Assembly (NCBI GenBank): GCA_040005555.1
Contig: JBDTYT010000062.1
Location: 1 to 10,553 of the forward strand
Direction of reading: 5' to 3'
Origin: JBDTYT01 sp040005555
GTDB taxonomy: Bacteria > Actinomycetota > UBA4738 > HRBIN12
DNA length: 10,553 nt
Each line of letters starts with the position of its first letter. The stretch's first letter is position 1. Position numbers and translations under genes: made by a program. Below, piece by piece: positions 1 to 6,345 of this stretch. The notes beneath the pieces are model-generated. The model was not told where the DNA came from and searched no databases. It was given only the letters and a program-made list of their open reading frames with translations.

Positions 1-24
1 ACCGTCGGTGGCCGTCGGTCACCA

Positions 25-46
25 GACCGTCGTTCACCGGACGGTC
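25..46. other. Hairpin upstream of fhs
   Basis: Arms GACCGTC (25-31) and GACGGTC (40-46) are perfectly complementary around an 8-base loop. A second, smaller potential hairpin precedes it (7-13 with 17-23, one G-T wobble, 3-base loop). No T-run follows, so a classical intrinsic terminator is not shown. The structures could end transcription of a gene lying to the left of the window or sit in the fhs control region. Nothing else is recognisable in bases 1-57. Confidence 0.35.
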
Positions 47-57
47 CCTCGGGGCGA

Positions 58-63
58 TATCCT
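58..63 (+). promoter_or_regulatory. Candidate -10 element for fhs
   Basis: TATCCT fits the actinobacterial TANNNT -10 pattern and would place transcription initiation near base 70, giving a leader of about 37 bases that includes the fhs ribosome binding site. A weak -35-like TTCACC lies at 33-38, but its 19-base spacer is long. This is inference from pattern and position only. Confidence 0.3.
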
Positions 64-92
64 TCGCGCGCCCGGCTGAACCGCTGATCAAA

Positions 93-97
93 GGGAG
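93..97 (+). promoter_or_regulatory. Ribosome binding site of fhs
   Basis: GGGAG ends 9 bases before the ATG at 107, a normal Shine-Dalgarno spacing. It supports that ATG as the fhs start. Confidence 0.7.
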
Positions 98-106
98 CGC
101 GCCGCA

Positions 107-1777
107 ATGAAGAGTGGACTGGAGATCGCGCAAGCGGCGAGCCTTCGTCCGATCAGCGAGATTGCGGCCGCCGCCGGGATCAAGGACGACGAGCTCGAGC
201 CCTATGGCCGGTACCGAGCCAAGGTCGCACTGTCGGTCCTCGAACGGCTGCGGGACGCGCCCGACGGCAAGCTCGTCATCACGACCGCCATCACACCGAC
301 GAAGGCCGGCGAGGGCAAGACCACCACGTCGATCTCTCTGACGCAGGGCCTCGGCGCCATCGGGAAGCAGGTCGTGCTCTGCCTGCGCGAGCCGTCGATG
401 GGCCCCGTCTTCGGGATCAAAGGCGGCGGCAACGGCGGCGGGTACGCCCAGGTCGTGCCGATGGAGGAGATCAACCTGCACTTCAACGGCGACTTCCACT
501 CGATCACCGCCGCGCACAACCTGCTCGCCGCGGCGCTCGACGCGTCCATCTACCACGGCAACACTCTTCGCATCGATCCGCGGACGATCACGTGGCCGCG
601 CACGCTCGACGTGAACGACCGCGAGCTCCGCAACACGGTGGTCGGGCTCGGCGGGCCGGCGCACGGGGTGCCCCGCGAGAACCAATTCGTCATCACCGCC
701 GCCTCCGAGGTGATGGCCATCCTCGCGCTTGCGGCCGACCTCCACGATCTGCGGGCCCGACTCGGCCGCATCGTTGTCGCCGAGACACAGGACGGCGAGC
801 CCGTCACGGCCGAGCAGCTGAAGGTGGCCGGCGCGATGACCGTGATCATGAAGGACGCGATCCGACCGAACCTGGTGCAGACGCTGGAGGGCCAACCGGT
901 GTTCATCCATGCAGGGCCGTTCGGCAACATCGCGCACGCGAACAACTCGATCATCGAGGACCGGATCGCCTTGAAGCTGGCGAGGTATGTCGTGACCGAA
1001 GCGGGGTTCGGGAGCGACCTTGGGTTCCAGAAGTTCTGCGACATCGTCTGTCGGTTCGGTGGGTTCGCACCGAGCGCGGCGGTGCTCGTCACGACCGTCC
1101 GAGCGACGAAGTCGCACGGCGGCACGGCCTTCGCCGAGCTCGCCTCAGAGGACCTCGAAGCGCTGCGCCGCGGGATGGACAACCTCGCCGCGCATGTCAG
1201 CATCGTGCAGCAGTACGGGGTCCCATGCATCGTGTCGGTCAACAACTTCCCCACCGACACGGCCGCCGAGGTGGCGCTCATGGAGGAGCTCGCTACGGGT
1301 GCCGGCGCCGAGACCGTGGTGGTGAACCGCGGGTTCGCCGAAGGTGGGAAGGGCGCCGAGGACCTCGCGCACGCTGTGGTGCAGGCATGCGAGCGCCCGA
1401 ACGGGTTCCGGACGCTGACCCCCGAAGGCACCTCCATCCGCCACCAGATCGAGGCCATCGCGACGCGCGTGTACGGCGCCGGGGGTGTCGACTACCTCCC
1501 CCAGGCCCACAAGGACCTCGCCCGGATGGACGCGCTCGGGTTCGGCGACGCGCCGGTATGCATGGCGAAGACCCACCTGTCGCTCTCGCACGACGCGTCG
1601 CTGTTGAACCGCCCCACGGGCTTCCGCCTCCCCGTGCGGGGGGTCGTGCCCGCGGCGGGCGCGGGGTTCGTCGTCGTGCTCTGCGGCGACATGCAGCGCA
1701 TGCCGGGCCTCGGCCGGACGCCCGCGTTCACCCAGGTCGACATCGATGAGGACGGCCGAACGGTGGGTCTGTTCTAG
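107..1777 (+). CDS. fhs: Formate-tetrahydrofolate ligase (10-formyl-THF synthetase)
   Basis: This cytosolic enzyme joins formate, ATP and tetrahydrofolate to make 10-formyl-THF. The reverse reaction can recover ATP when C1 units are oxidised to formate. The protein is 556 residues, the normal family length, and opens with the typical family N-terminus (MKSGLEIAQA). The P-loop PTKAGEGKTT is at residues 64-73, LREPSMGPVFGIKGG at about 93-107, HAGPFGNIAHANNSI at 268-282 and TEAGFGSDLG at 297-306. The C-terminal ICMAKT-like segment appears as VCMAKTHLSLSHD, followed by MPGLGRTP. The ATG is supported by a good Shine-Dalgarno site. It stands alone on the plus strand, convergent with the minus-strand block. 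From memory of family sequences, residues 307-314 read FQKFCDIV where many relatives have AEKF followed by DIK or DVK, a mild divergence near a conserved segment. No frameshift is seen, and identification is secure. Confidence 0.97.
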   Translation: MKSGLEIAQAASLRPISEIAAAAGIKDDELEPYGRYRAKVALSVLERLRDAPDGKLVITTAITPTKAGEGKTTTSISLTQGLGAIGKQVVLCLREPSMGPVFGIKGGGNGGGYAQVVPMEEINLHFNGDFHSITAAHNLLAAALDASIYHGNTLRIDPRTITWPRTLDVNDRELRNTVVGLGGPAHGVPRENQFVITAASEVMAILALAADLHDLRARLGRIVVAETQDGEPVTAEQLKVAGAMTVIMKDAIRPNLVQTLEGQPVFIHAGPFGNIAHANNSIIEDRIALKLARYVVTEAGFGSDLGFQKFCDIVCRFGGFAPSAAVLVTTVRATKSHGGTAFAELASEDLEALRRGMDNLAAHVSIVQQYGVPCIVSVNNFPTDTAAEVALMEELATGAGAETVVVNRGFAEGGKGAEDLAHAVVQACERPNGFRTLTPEGTSIRHQIEAIATRVYGAGGVDYLPQAHKDLARMDALGFGDAPVCMAKTHLSLSHDASLLNRPTGFRLPVRGVVPAAGAGFVVVLCGDMQRMPGLGRTPAFTQVDIDEDGRTVGLF

Positions 1778-1783
1778 ATCTAG
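1774..1783. repeat. Palindrome holding both convergent stop codons
   Basis: CTAGATCTAG is a perfect 10-bp palindrome. The plus-strand TAG of fhs (1775-1777) and the minus-strand TAG of the 60-aa gene (1780-1782) sit symmetrically in its two arms, with two bases between them. Confidence 0.9.
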
Positions 1784-1962
1784 CCTGCCAGGATGGCCGG
1801 GCCCTCGACGAGGAGCCACTCGGCCCGAGTGACCGCCTCGCTGCGGTCGAAGTCGAAGATCCCGACGTCCTCAGCCGCTTCCCAGATCGCTCCGCAGACC
1901 GGACAGACCCAGTCGGCCTGTGCCTTGGGATGTTTCCCTCTCGGCGGCGCGCACGTGTGCAT
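1780..1962 (-). CDS. Small zinc-knuckle protein, 60 aa, unknown function
   Basis: I do not recognise a named family. The protein has 60 residues and one clear CPVC knuckle (C20, C23), with C4 and possibly H2 or H11 as further metal ligands. A hydrophobic/acidic C-terminal half follows (GIFDFDRSEAVTRAEWLLVE). It has no signal peptide or membrane segment, so it is probably a cytosolic zinc-binding accessory or regulatory protein (inference). The start is set by GGGAGG (1976-1971), 8 bases before this ATG. A longer reading from a GTG at 2004 exists, but that codon lies inside a 32-base inverted repeat and lacks a ribosome site. The gene is last in the minus-strand block, 98 bases after the GNAT gene, and converges on fhs with 2 bases between stops. 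Confidence 0.7.
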   Translation of the reverse strand: MHTCAPPRGKHPKAQADWVCPVCGAIWEAAEDVGIFDFDRSEAVTRAEWLLVEGPAILAG

Positions 1963-1970
1963 ATCGACGT

Positions 1971-1976
1971 CCTCCC
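1971..1976 (-). promoter_or_regulatory. Ribosome binding site deciding the start of the 60-aa protein
   Basis: On the minus strand this reads GGGAGG, 8 bases upstream of the ATG at 1962. It favours that ATG over the GTG at 2004. Confidence 0.75.
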
Positions 1977-1991
1977 GGTGCCTCGTATCGA

Positions 1992-2023
1992 TTCCCCGAA
2001 TCACAGGCGTGTGATTTCGGGAA
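1992..2023. repeat. 32-base imperfect inverted repeat upstream of the zinc-knuckle gene
   Basis: Two 14-base arms (1992-2005 and 2010-2023) flank a 4-base loop (2006-2009). Twelve pairs are Watson-Crick, one is G-T (1998/2017) and one is a C-C mismatch (1997/2018). The core is AATCACA facing TGTGATT. It lies 16 bases upstream of the 60-aa gene's ribosome site and 38 bases beyond the GNAT stop codon. No T-run follows on either strand, so an operator or leader structure is at least as likely as a terminator. Confidence 0.75.
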
Positions 2024-2028
2024 CCCTA
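2023..2028 (-). promoter_or_regulatory. Candidate -10 element for the zinc-knuckle gene
   Basis: The minus strand reads TAGGGT, fitting TANNNT. Initiation would fall near 2016, inside the 32-base inverted repeat, which would suit repression by a bound dimer. I see no good -35 hexamer, so this is weak. Confidence 0.25.
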
Positions 2029-2060
2029 CCACCCGGAAGGCGGATATTCGGCAGGTCGAG

Positions 2061-2564
2061 TCATCGCTCGATCGTGTACACCAGGTGGGCCAGGTCGGCG
2101 TGTGTGGTTTCGCGCCATACGATCATGCCGAGCTTCTCGGCGACGCGTCGCGACTGGACGTTCCGAGGGAGGATCAACGAGATGACCCGTTCGACGTCCA
2201 GATGCTCGAAGGCCCAGTCGCGACAGCCGATGCCGGCCTCGGGGGCGATGCCTTCACCCCATCGATCGCGCCGAACGTGCCAGCCGATCTCGACGAACGG
2301 TTCCCCATCGACGAGCTGGAGCGTCGGACCGCAGTCTCCGAGGAACACCCCGGTCGAGCGCTCCTGCACCACCCACAGGCCGAACCCGTCCTCCACGTAG
2401 CGCCGCTGGTTGCGCGCGATCCAATCCTTCGTGGCCTCGAGCGTGAACGGTCCCGGGTAGAACCGCATCGTTTCTGCATCACCGAGGATCTCGTGCAACG
2501 ACTCGAGGTCCTCCATCACGAACGGCCGGAGCAGCAGGCGCTCCGTCTCCACGATCGTGTCCAA
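2061..2564 (-). CDS. GNAT family N-acetyltransferase (RimJ/RimL-like)
   Basis: This is predicted to transfer an acetyl group from acetyl-CoA to an amine, such as a protein N-terminus or small molecule; the acceptor cannot be deduced. The protein is 167 residues, normal for the Acetyltransf_3 branch. It begins with the hallmark ETERLLLRPF (residues 6-15), has the acetyl-CoA pyrophosphate loop RRDRWGEGIA at 98-107, and the typical N-x-x-S-x-x-V-A-E-K-L-G-M segment at 135-147. The start is a TTG, with GGAG 8 bases upstream; a GTG four codons further in is an alternative. It lies 35 bases downstream of the GcvT-like gene on the same strand, so it is probably cotranscribed. Confidence 0.9.
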   Translation of the reverse strand: MDTIVETERLLLRPFVMEDLESLHEILGDAETMRFYPGPFTLEATKDWIARNQRRYVEDGFGLWVVQERSTGVFLGDCGPTLQLVDGEPFVEIGWHVRRDRWGEGIAPEAGIGCRDWAFEHLDVERVISLILPRNVQSRRVAEKLGMIVWRETTHADLAHLVYTIER

Positions 2565-2599
2565 TCAGCGCGCTCCGGCGGGGGCGCAGGCGCTGCGGA

Positions 2600-3703
2600 T
2601 CACGCCCGTGGGCGCTCCTTGTTCGTGTCGTAGATCGGCAAGACGTCGACGGTCGCGCTCGTCGTCCCGTCCTCCACGGCGACCTCCACCTCGTTCCCGA
2701 CCGTTGCCTGAGCGCTCGAGAGGATCGCCAATCCGATCTTCCCGAAGCGCGGACTGTCCGTGGGGCTCGTGAGCACGCCGATCTCGTCGCCGTCCTTCGC
2801 GACCGTCGCTCCGTACTCGGGCAGGGTGTCGCCCTCCACCTTCAGCGTGACGAAGCGGTTCGGTGGGTTGGCGGCGACCTCGCGCAGCTCGTCCTTGCCC
2901 AGGCCCGGCCGCTCGAGCGCGACCATCTTGTCCAGGTTGAAGTCGTACGGCGTGCGCTGGTGGGCCTCGTAGTCGTAGTCGGTCACGATGAGCCCCGCCT
3001 CGATCCGCAAGATCTCGATCGCATCGACACCGAACGGCGTGGCGCCCGCCCCCGTGACCGCCCCCCACAGCGTCGCGGCGTCCTCGGGATGGGTCAGGAA
3101 CAGCTCGAAGCCCATCTCACCGCCGAAGCCGGTCCGTGACAGCGTCACTTCGACGCCGCCGACCTTCACGGAGTCGGGGAAGAACCGGAAGTACTTCAGT
3201 GCCGACACGTCGGCGTCCGTCAGGCCCTGGACGAGCTCGCGGGACCTCGGTCCGATCACGCCGAGATGCGGCATCCTCGGGGCGATCCATTCGAACTCGA
3301 CGTCGAAGTCCTTCAGGTTCGCGTCGAAGTAGTCCTGATGATCCTTGCCGTTGGTCATCACCCAGCAATGGTCGGGGCGTCCGGTGCGGTACACGGTCCC
3401 GTCATCGACCAGGCGACCATCCTCGTCTAGGAAGGCACCGTACCGGGCCTGGCCGACCTGCAGGCCGAGGGCGTCGTTGCTCCACACGTGTTGGGCGGCC
3501 CTCAACGCGTCGGGCCCGCGGAAGTCCCACTTGTTGAGGGGCGACACGTCCCACACGGCGACGTCGTCCCGGACCGCCGCGTACTCCTTCTGCAGGTCAC
3601 CGAACCCCTCCGCCCACATCCAGCCTCCGTCGGCGATGTGTGTCCCCCCGGCGGCCGCGATGACGTCATGGAACGCAGTCTGGATCGCTGGCTCTTCTCC
3701 CAT
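2600..3703 (-). CDS. GcvT-family THF-dependent aminomethyl/methyltransferase
   Basis: Members of this family bind tetrahydrofolate and move a C1 unit from a methylated or aminomethylated substrate onto it. The protein is 367 residues, matching the GcvT fold plus C-terminal barrel. Recognisable segments are VWDVSPLNKWDFRGPDA (about 50-66), FLDEDGRLVDDGTVYR (91-106) with the conserved Asp pair D100-D101, LSRTGFGGEMGFELF (188-202) and EILRIEAGL (230-238). The pattern around EYAAVRDDVAVWDV, KYFRFF and YDFNLDKMVAL recalls DMSP demethylase DmdA and O-demethylase LigM more than classical glycine-cleavage T protein. No gcvH or gcvP is nearby. The chosen ATG has AGGGGG 9 bases upstream; a GTG at 3742 would lie at the predicted transcription start and lacks that support. 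Family assignment is secure, but the substrate is unknown. Confidence 0.88.
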   Translation of the reverse strand: MGEEPAIQTAFHDVIAAAGGTHIADGGWMWAEGFGDLQKEYAAVRDDVAVWDVSPLNKWDFRGPDALRAAQHVWSNDALGLQVGQARYGAFLDEDGRLVDDGTVYRTGRPDHCWVMTNGKDHQDYFDANLKDFDVEFEWIAPRMPHLGVIGPRSRELVQGLTDADVSALKYFRFFPDSVKVGGVEVTLSRTGFGGEMGFELFLTHPEDAATLWGAVTGAGATPFGVDAIEILRIEAGLIVTDYDYEAHQRTPYDFNLDKMVALERPGLGKDELREVAANPPNRFVTLKVEGDTLPEYGATVAKDGDEIGVLTSPTDSPRFGKIGLAILSSAQATVGNEVEVAVEDGTTSATVDVLPIYDTNKERPRA

Positions 3704-3712
3704 GCTGGCAAT

Positions 3713-3718
3713 CCCCCT
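3713..3718 (-). promoter_or_regulatory. Ribosome binding site of the GcvT-like gene
   Basis: The minus strand reads AGGGGG, 9 bases before the ATG at 3703. It decides the start in favour of that ATG. Confidence 0.7.
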
Positions 3719-3746
3719 GACTCGGCGATACGCGGTCGGCACGGTG

Positions 3747-3776
3747 GTTCTACCTCAAGTTTGACTGGCCGTTCAA
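3747..3776 (-). promoter_or_regulatory. Candidate promoter of the GcvT-like / GNAT unit
   Basis: On the minus strand TTGAAC (3776-3771) and TAGAAC (3752-3747) are separated by 18 bases, a plausible sigma-70-type -35/-10 pair. Initiation would be near 3740, leaving a leader of about 37 bases that contains the GcvT-like ribosome site. The gap to the upstream cyclo-ligase gene (127 bases) is the largest in the minus-strand block, which fits a new transcription unit starting here. Confidence 0.45.
3761..3776. promoter_or_regulatory. 16-bp palindromic operator candidate
   Basis: TTGACTGGCCGTTCAA has TTGA/TCAA outer arms and a GGCC centre; 12 of 16 positions are symmetric. It overlaps the -35 element of the predicted GcvT-like promoter. 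The size and arm pattern suit a TetR-type dimeric repressor, but no regulator gene is in the window, so the binding protein is unknown. Confidence 0.4.
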
Positions 3777-3830
3777 GTCGCGACGTGCGAGGCCGGCGGC
3801 CGCGCGGCCGAGTTCCGGCGCCCGGGGCGG

Positions 3831-4391
3831 TCATGCCTCGTCGCACCGCACGACTTCGTCCTCGGTCACGACGATGTCCACCCGCCGGTCGTGAGGGCCG
3901 ACCGGAACCGCCTCGACCAGCTGGACCGCGAACGCGACCGCGATCTTGGGGACGCCGGGGCGGGCGCGATCGAACAACCGATCGTAGAACCCGCCCCCGT
4001 ACCCGGAACGGTGGCAGCCGCGATCGAACGCCACGCCCGGGGTCACCACTGCGTCGAGCTCCATCGGGTCCACGACGTCGCCCGAAGTTGGCTCCATCGC
4101 ACCGAACCGGGTTTCGGAGACGGGGTCGCCGGGGCGATACGCGACGGGGACCGCCTCGCCCTCTTCGATCCTCGGCAGGGCGAGCCGGCGGCCCTGACCC
4201 ACGAGCCGAGTGATCATCGGCGCGGTGTCCAACTCCGAGCCGAACGACCAGAACAGCATCAAGGTGCGAGCGGCCTCGAGCTCGGGGAGCGCGAGCACAC
4301 GCTCGGCGATCGCCGCACTCTTCGTCGTGCGCTCGCCCTCTGAGAGCGCATCGCGGCGCGCGAGGATCTCGCGGCGCAGCGCGCGCTTCAT
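3831..4391 (-). CDS. 5-formyltetrahydrofolate cyclo-ligase (MTHFS)
   Basis: This enzyme uses ATP to convert 5-formyl-THF, a dead-end folate that inhibits other folate enzymes, to 5,10-methenyl-THF and so returns it to the C1 pool. The protein is 186 residues, a normal length. The N-terminal helix KRALRREILARRDALS (2-17) supplies the family's basic start, and the signature GVAFDRGCHRSGYGGGFYDR spans 119-138. Relative to the usual D-x-x-G-x-R-L-G, this copy has Cys in place of the first Gly and Ser in place of Leu. The ATG at 4391 gives the standard N-terminus. An in-frame GTG at 4433 overlaps the upstream stop codon (GTGA) and would add 14 residues, so the true start is not settled. The upstream LLM gene ends 38 bases before the chosen start. 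Confidence 0.9.
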   Translation of the reverse strand: MKRALRREILARRDALSEGERTTKSAAIAERVLALPELEAARTLMLFWSFGSELDTAPMITRLVGQGRRLALPRIEEGEAVPVAYRPGDPVSETRFGAMEPTSGDVVDPMELDAVVTPGVAFDRGCHRSGYGGGFYDRLFDRARPGVPKIAVAFAVQLVEAVPVGPHDRRVDIVVTEDEVVRCDEA

Positions 4392-4429
4392 CTGCTTGAT
4401 CCGGCGGGCGGGCAGATCGCTCCCCCGCG

Positions 4430-5338
4430 TCACGAGCGCGCCCGCATGAGCGGGAAGACGTGCTCCGCGATCACCTCGAGACGATCGGGGGGGCCGGCCG
4501 GGAGCAGGACGGCCCAGGTCGCGCCCGCGGTTTCGAGCCCCTCGAGCCACCACGCGAGCGACTGGGCGCTGCCGGCCCAGACGCTGGATCCCAGGACCCC
4601 TGTGCGGGACCGGGCGTCCATGATCTTCCCCGCATCGTCCTCGTCTCTGCCGGCGATGACGATGCCCGCCCAGGTCGCCTCCACCCCCCTCCCCGATTCC
4701 GATGCGCGTTCGCGGAGCAGGTGGGCCTTCTTCGCGAACTCAGGGATCGACATCCCCCAGCCGTTCCACGCGTCGGCGTGCTCGGCGGCGAGGCGGACGA
4801 CCGCGTCGGCGAACCCGCCGATCCACACGGGTGGTCCGCCCGGTGTGGGCGAGAGGGGGAGCACCGGTCCCGCCACCGCCGGCACCTGCTCGCCGCCCAT
4901 CCACGGCCGCCCCGCGAACAGCTCCTTCAAAGCCCGCACGGTCTCGACGAGATGCTCCCGTCGTTCGGCCTTCTCGAGGTACGGCAGCCCGAACGTGTCG
5001 TGCTCGGGCTTGTCGATCGGGTCACCCGTGCCGATCCCGAGGATCAGCCGCCCCTGGCTCACGTCGTCGAGCTGGACGGCGAGCTTAGCGAGCAGCCCGG
5101 CCGGCCGCAGCGACGCGCGGGTCACGAGCGTGCCGATCGAGATGCGCCGAGTCGACGCGGCGACGGCGGCCAGGACCGAGAACGCCTCGATCGATGCTCG
5201 ATCGGGCGTTGCTCCGGGCGGGAAGAAGTGGTCGAAGGCGAACACGCCGTCGTAGCCGGCAGCCTCGGCTCGGGCGGCGAACGCGAGCACGCGCTCCACA
5301 TCACCGGAGAACAGCGGCAGAACGAGACCGATCTTCAT
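4430..5338 (-). CDS. LLM-class F420-dependent oxidoreductase
   Basis: This is a luciferase-like TIM-barrel oxidoreductase of 302 residues, a usual length, in the group that mostly uses coenzyme F420 in actinobacteria. The N-terminus MKIGLVLPLF forms the first barrel strand. AAGYDGVFAFDHFF (26-39), RISIGTLVT (65-73) and LDDVSQGRLILGIGTGDP (90-107) are the typical barrel and cofactor-site segments, and PPVWIGG is the usual later strand. The substrate cannot be read from sequence, and FMN use cannot be excluded. Its ATG overlaps the ROK kinase stop codon by four bases (ATGA, 5335-5338), implying translational coupling. It is followed by the cyclo-ligase gene. Confidence 0.92.
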   Translation of the reverse strand: MKIGLVLPLFSGDVERVLAFAARAEAAGYDGVFAFDHFFPPGATPDRASIEAFSVLAAVAASTRRISIGTLVTRASLRPAGLLAKLAVQLDDVSQGRLILGIGTGDPIDKPEHDTFGLPYLEKAERREHLVETVRALKELFAGRPWMGGEQVPAVAGPVLPLSPTPGGPPVWIGGFADAVVRLAAEHADAWNGWGMSIPEFAKKAHLLRERASESGRGVEATWAGIVIAGRDEDDAGKIMDARSRTGVLGSSVWAGSAQSLAWWLEGLETAGATWAVLLPAGPPDRLEVIAEHVFPLMRARS

Positions 5339-6297
5339 GCGGAGAGCCGCCCGAGCTCTTCGAGCGCGAGCGCCGCAGCCCCCACCGCGCCCGAGTCGTT
5401 GCCGAGCTCCGCCGCGACGATCGGGACGCGAGGACGGAACTCGGGAGCCTCGACGGCGTCCACGAAAGCCGCGCGAGCCGGCTCGAGCAGGAGGTCGGCG
5501 GCGACGACCGCTCCCCCGCCCACCACCACGACCTGCGGGTCGAGCACGTTCACGAGCCCGGCGATCCCCTGACCCAACCTGGTCCCCACTTGAGCGAGTA
5601 CGGCCCCTGCGACCTCATCACCGCGTTGGGCGGCCTCGGTCACGAGCTTGCCCTCGACGGCGGAGGGGTTACCGCCCGCGAGCTGGGCGAGGAGGGACTC
5701 CGGATGCTCTGCGGCCGCCTCGCGACCGGCGCGGTCGATGGCTCGGCCCGCCGCCACCTGTTCCCAGCATCCCCTGTTCCCGCATCCGCACAGCGGACCA
5801 CCGGGCTCCACGATGATGTGGCCAACCTCCGACGCGAACCCGTACGCGCCTCGGAACAGGCGACCATCCGTGACGATGCCGCCTCCGATGCCCGTTCCCA
5901 CCGTCACGAGCAGCATGTGCCGATATCCACGGCCCGCGCCGAAGCGGTACTCGCCGTACGCCGCCACGTTCGCATCGTTGTCCAGCTGACACGGAACGCC
6001 GAGTGCCTCCTGCATCCGATCGGCGATCGGCAGGTCGCGCCAAGCGAGGTTCGGCGCGAACCGCAGGACGCCTCGTTCGGCGTCCACCATGCCTGCAGCC
6101 CCCACCCCCACCGCGAGGACGTCCGAGGACATGAGGCCGCGTGCGGTGGCGATCATCGCCGCGACGGTAGCCTCCTGGTCGTCGGCGGGCGTCGGGACCT
6201 GCGCGCGGGCGAGGATCTCACCGTCGCGAGCCACGCGGAAGGCGTTGATCTTCGTCCCGCCGACGTCGATGCCGAGCGCCTCGCCCTGATCGGTCAC
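5335..6297 (-). CDS. ROK-family sugar kinase (glucokinase-like)
   Basis: This enzyme is predicted to phosphorylate glucose or a related hexose with ATP in the cytosol. The protein has 320 residues, usual for actinobacterial ROK glucokinases. The phosphate loop DVGGTK is at 11-16 and the sugar-site catalytic Asp is in LDNDAN (105-110, likely D108). The second phosphate loop GTGIGGG is at 134-140, followed by E157-V-G-H160. The ROK zinc signature CGCGNRGCWE is at 170-179 with C170, C172 and C177. There is no N-terminal helix-turn-helix, so it is an enzyme rather than a ROK repressor. It starts with GTG; GGGGA lies only 4 bases upstream, so initiation is not strongly supported. Glucokinase next to pimB-type genes is also known to me from Corynebacterium, which supports the kinase reading. 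Confidence 0.92.
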   Translation of the reverse strand: MTDQGEALGIDVGGTKINAFRVARDGEILARAQVPTPADDQEATVAAMIATARGLMSSDVLAVGVGAAGMVDAERGVLRFAPNLAWRDLPIADRMQEALGVPCQLDNDANVAAYGEYRFGAGRGYRHMLLVTVGTGIGGGIVTDGRLFRGAYGFASEVGHIIVEPGGPLCGCGNRGCWEQVAAGRAIDRAGREAAAEHPESLLAQLAGGNPSAVEGKLVTEAAQRGDEVAGAVLAQVGTRLGQGIAGLVNVLDPQVVVVGGGAVVAADLLLEPARAAFVDAVEAPEFRPRVPIVAAELGNDSGAVGAAALALEELGRLSA

Positions 6298-6345
6298 CCG
6301 GTCCCCGCTAGTGACGATCAGAGCTTCGGACGGCGCTGGGCGCGG

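Noticed and set aside
1817..1831. Perfect 6-bp hairpin CACTCG-GCC-CGAGTG as fhs terminator
   Set aside because: It lies inside the 60-aa coding sequence about 40 bases after the fhs stop and has no T-run; such short GC stems are expected by chance here.
4460..5572. Long plus-strand open frame opposite the LLM gene (and similar ones at 592-1749, 5194-6753, 6669-7898, 8379-9452)
   Set aside because: Arg/Pro/Gly/His-rich translations with no recognisable domain, antisense or out of frame to clear genes; typical of high-GC codon bias.
5335..6297. ROK protein as a transcriptional repressor
   Set aside because: No N-terminal helix-turn-helix; the protein begins directly at the ATP-binding DVGGTK loop.
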